Positions 62,344-64,000 of a DNA stretch of 64,000 nucleotides are shown here, piece after piece; position 1 is the first letter of the stretch, and the number at the start of each line of letters is the position of its first letter. The DNA is from Ferrimonas balearica (GTDB lineage Bacteria; Pseudomonadota; Gammaproteobacteria; Enterobacterales; Shewanellaceae). Location: NCBI RefSeq assembly GCF_019802085.1, contig NZ_JAHVHV010000001.1:558001-622000 (forward strand), given 5' to 3'. Made by a program: the position numbers and the translations under genes. The notes beneath the pieces were generated by a model, which was not told the DNA's origin, made no database searches, and saw nothing but the letters and a program-made list of their open reading frames with translations.

Positions 62344-63057
62344 ATGTATCAGCGAATTGTGGTGTTGACCGGGGCCGGGATCTCAGCGGAATCCGGCATG
62401 AAGACCTTCCGGGCGGAGGATGGCCTGTGGGAGTCCCATCGGGTAGAAGATGTGGCCACCCCGGAGGGTTACCTGCGAGACCCCGATCTGGTCAATCGGT
62501 TTTATAACCAACGCTGGGCGCAACTGAACGGCGGCATCGAACCCAACCCGGCCCACCAGGCCCTGGCGGAGCTGGAAGCGGCCCTGGGCAAGGGGATGCT
62601 GGTGGTGACCCAGAACATCGACGATCTCCACGAGCGCGCCGGCAGCCGCCGTCTGCTCCACATGCACGGGGAACTCAACAAGGGGCGCTGCCCCCGCAGC
62701 CAGCAGGTGTTTCCCTTGATGGAGCCCTTTGGTCCGGAAAACCTCTGTACCTGCTGCATGCCTGGCCAGGTGCTGCGTCCCCATGTGGTCTGGTTCGGCG
62801 AAATGCCCCTGGGGCTGGATCGCATCTACCAGGCCCTGGAGCAGTGCGAGCTGTTCATCAGCATCGGCACCTCCGGCACCGTCTACCCCGCCGCGGGCTT
62901 TGTCGAACTGGCCAACCAGGCCGGGGCCGACACCCTGGAGATCAACCTCGAGCCCTCAGAGGTGCACAGCCAGTTCGGTTACCACCAGACCGGTCGGGCT
63001 GGAGAGCTGGTGCCCCGGCTGGTGGCCTGGCTCAAGGCCGGCAACCGCTTCAGCTGA
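62344..63057 (+). CDS. cobB: CobB, NAD-dependent protein deacylase (sirtuin)
   Basis: This 237-residue SIR2-family enzyme has [15 protein letters not shown] (residues 9-23) for NAD+ binding, the catalytic His in LHMHGEL, and zinc cysteines in GRCPRS and NLCTCC arranged as in E. coli CobB. Tyr54 and Arg57 form the YxxR pair that lets class III sirtuins remove succinyl groups. It is expected to deacetylate and desuccinylate proteins. Its stop overlaps the convergent bioA stop by 8 bases. Confidence 0.93.
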   Translation: MYQRIVVLTGAGISAESGMKTFRAEDGLWESHRVEDVATPEGYLRDPDLVNRFYNQRWAQLNGGIEPNPAHQALAELEAALGKGMLVVTQNIDDLHERAGSRRLLHMHGELNKGRCPRSQQVFPLMEPFGPENLCTCCMPGQVLRPHVVWFGEMPLGLDRIYQALEQCELFISIGTSGTVYPAAGFVELANQAGADTLEINLEPSEVHSQFGYHQTGRAGELVPRLVAWLKAGNRFS

Positions 63058-64000
63058 GCGCCCGGAAGATGGCGCCGGTCAGCTGCGACAGCTCGGCCGG
63101 CGTGATGATGTAGGGCGGCATGATGTACACCAGACGGCCAAAGGGCCGGATCCACACCCCATCCGATACGAACTGACGCTGGATCGCCGCCACGTCTACC
63201 GGGCTTTGGGTTTCCACCACCCCGATCGCCCCCAATACCCGCACGTCTGCCACACTGGCCAGGGCCCGACAGGGGGCCAGCTCCACCTTGAGCTGGGCCT
63301 CGATGGCCGCCACCTGGCCGGCCCATTCTCCGGTCTCCAACAGTCCCAGGCTGGCCTCGGCCACGGCGCAGGCCAGGGGGTTGCCCATAAAGGTGGGGCC
63401 GTGCATAAACACCCCGGCGTCGGACGCGCACACCCCCTCGGCGATGGCGTCGCTGCAGAGCGTTGCCGCCAGGGTCATGGTGCCACCGGTCAGCGCCTTG
63501 CCGAGGCAAAGAATGTCCGGCACCACCTTGGTGTGCTGGTAGGCAAACAGCTTGCCGGTGCGGCCAAACCCGGTGGCGATCTCATCGAAGATCAGCACGA
63601 TGCCGTGGCGGTCACAGGCCTCACGCAGGGCCTCCAGGTAGGCCGCGCCGTAAAACCGCATCCCCCCGGCCCCCTGCACCATGGGCTCGACGATGAGCGC
63701 CGCCGTGGTCTCCCCGTGGCGGGCCATCAGGGCGTCGATCGCCTTGGCGTCCTCCGGAGCCAGGGGGCCATCCAGCGGGGTGACTGGTCGGGGCAGGAAC
63801 TGGGCCTTGGGCAGGATGTCGCGGAACAGGCCGTGCATGCCGTTGACCGGATCGCACACGCTCATGGCGGCGAAGGTGTCGCCGTGGTAGCCCCCGCGGA
63901 TGGTCATCAGGCCACTTTTGTGGCGGTGGCCAAGTCCCTGCTGGTATTGCAGCGCCATCTTCAGCGCGACTTCCACCGACACCGAGCCGGAGTCCGCCAG
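63050..64000 (-). CDS. bioA: BioA, adenosylmethionine-8-amino-7-oxononanoate aminotransferase (N-terminal part outside window)
   Basis: This is the C-terminal 316 residues or so of BioA, which transfers the amino group of S-adenosylmethionine to make 7,8-diaminopelargonate in biotin synthesis. PLP-binding features are present: [12 protein letters not shown], the [14 protein letters not shown] block, and the catalytic Lys in CLGKALTGG. The frame is open to the edge of the window, where LADSGS is read, so the gene continues beyond 64000. No internal stop or frameshift is seen. Confidence 0.95.
   Translation of the reverse strand: MADSGSVSVEVALKMALQYQQGLGHRHKSGLMTIRGGYHGDTFAAMSVCDPVNGMHGLFRDILPKAQFLPRPVTPLDGPLAPEDAKAIDALMARHGETTAALIVEPMVQGAGGMRFYGAAYLEALREACDRHGIVLIFDEIATGFGRTGKLFAYQHTKVVPDILCLGKALTGGTMTLAATLCSDAIAEGVCASDAGVFMHGPTFMGNPLACAVAEASLGLLETGEWAGQVAAIEAQLKVELAPCRALASVADVRVLGAIGVVETQSPVDVAAIQRQFVSDGVWIRPFGRLVYIMPPYIITPAELSQLTGAIFRALS

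Overview
The window is GC-rich, densely packed gammaproteobacterial chromosome and most resembles a metal-reducing member of the Shewanella/Ferrimonas group (my inference; no database was searched). The strongest indicators are a CymA that agrees closely with the Shewanella protein, two complete MtrA/MtrB/MtrC-type outer-membrane electron conduits, five OmcA/MtrC-type lipoprotein multihaem cytochromes, and feoAB close to fur. No tRNA, rRNA, CRISPR array, insertion sequence or prophage gene was seen.

Region 1 to 37 kb is ordinary chromosome. In order it holds a BCCT transporter, a DsbA/FrnE-like thiol oxidoreductase, two small exported proteins, a rimB-rimK-aspartoacylase-like operon, mgtE, a glutathione transferase, two EamA permeases around an NfsB-like nitroreductase, the ABC-F protein YbiT, a YibE/F protein, a CpdB/UshA-like lipoprotein nucleotidase, an acyl-CoA ligase coupled to a lysoplasmalogenase, and fhs. 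These are followed by a large exported choice-of-anchor-O-like protein, a GH16 glucanase, a fused NuoE/NuoF-type subunit with an FdsA-type formate dehydrogenase, an alkylsulfatase, a frameshifted glutathione transferase, two metallo-beta-lactamase-fold hydrolases, a glycerate kinase and a LysR regulator.

Region 37 to 60 kb is an extracellular electron transfer and iron island. On the minus strand lie, in transcription order, mtrA-mtrB-mtrC-like-11-haem cytochrome (54.9 to 47.4 kb), two separately terminated OmcA/MtrC-type genes (47.0 to 44.9 and 44.5 to 42.3 kb), and mtrC-like-mtrA-mtrB (42.0 to 37.0 kb). Divergently on the plus strand are cymA, feoAB behind a Fur box, and two tandem NapC/NirT tetrahaem quinol dehydrogenases. 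I count 83 CXXCH haem sites in ten genes. A likely route runs from menaquinol to CymA, then periplasmic MtrA, the MtrB porin sheath, surface lipoprotein cytochromes and finally an extracellular acceptor such as Fe(III). FeoAB would import the Fe(II) produced.

The most interesting regulatory signal is that cymA and three of the minus-strand cytochrome transcription units each carry a CRP-like inverted repeat whose centre lies exactly 32 bp from the centre of a -10-like hexamer. This is the geometry of class II CRP activation, near -41.5. The second conduit operon (mtrA at 54.9 kb) lacks a recognisable copy, which suggests different control. Other operator candidates are a perfect FNR box inside a 28-base palindrome, and a LacI-family operator in front of the GH16 gene.

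Region 60 to 64 kb holds glnS, fur, cobB and the C-terminal part of bioA, which runs off the window.
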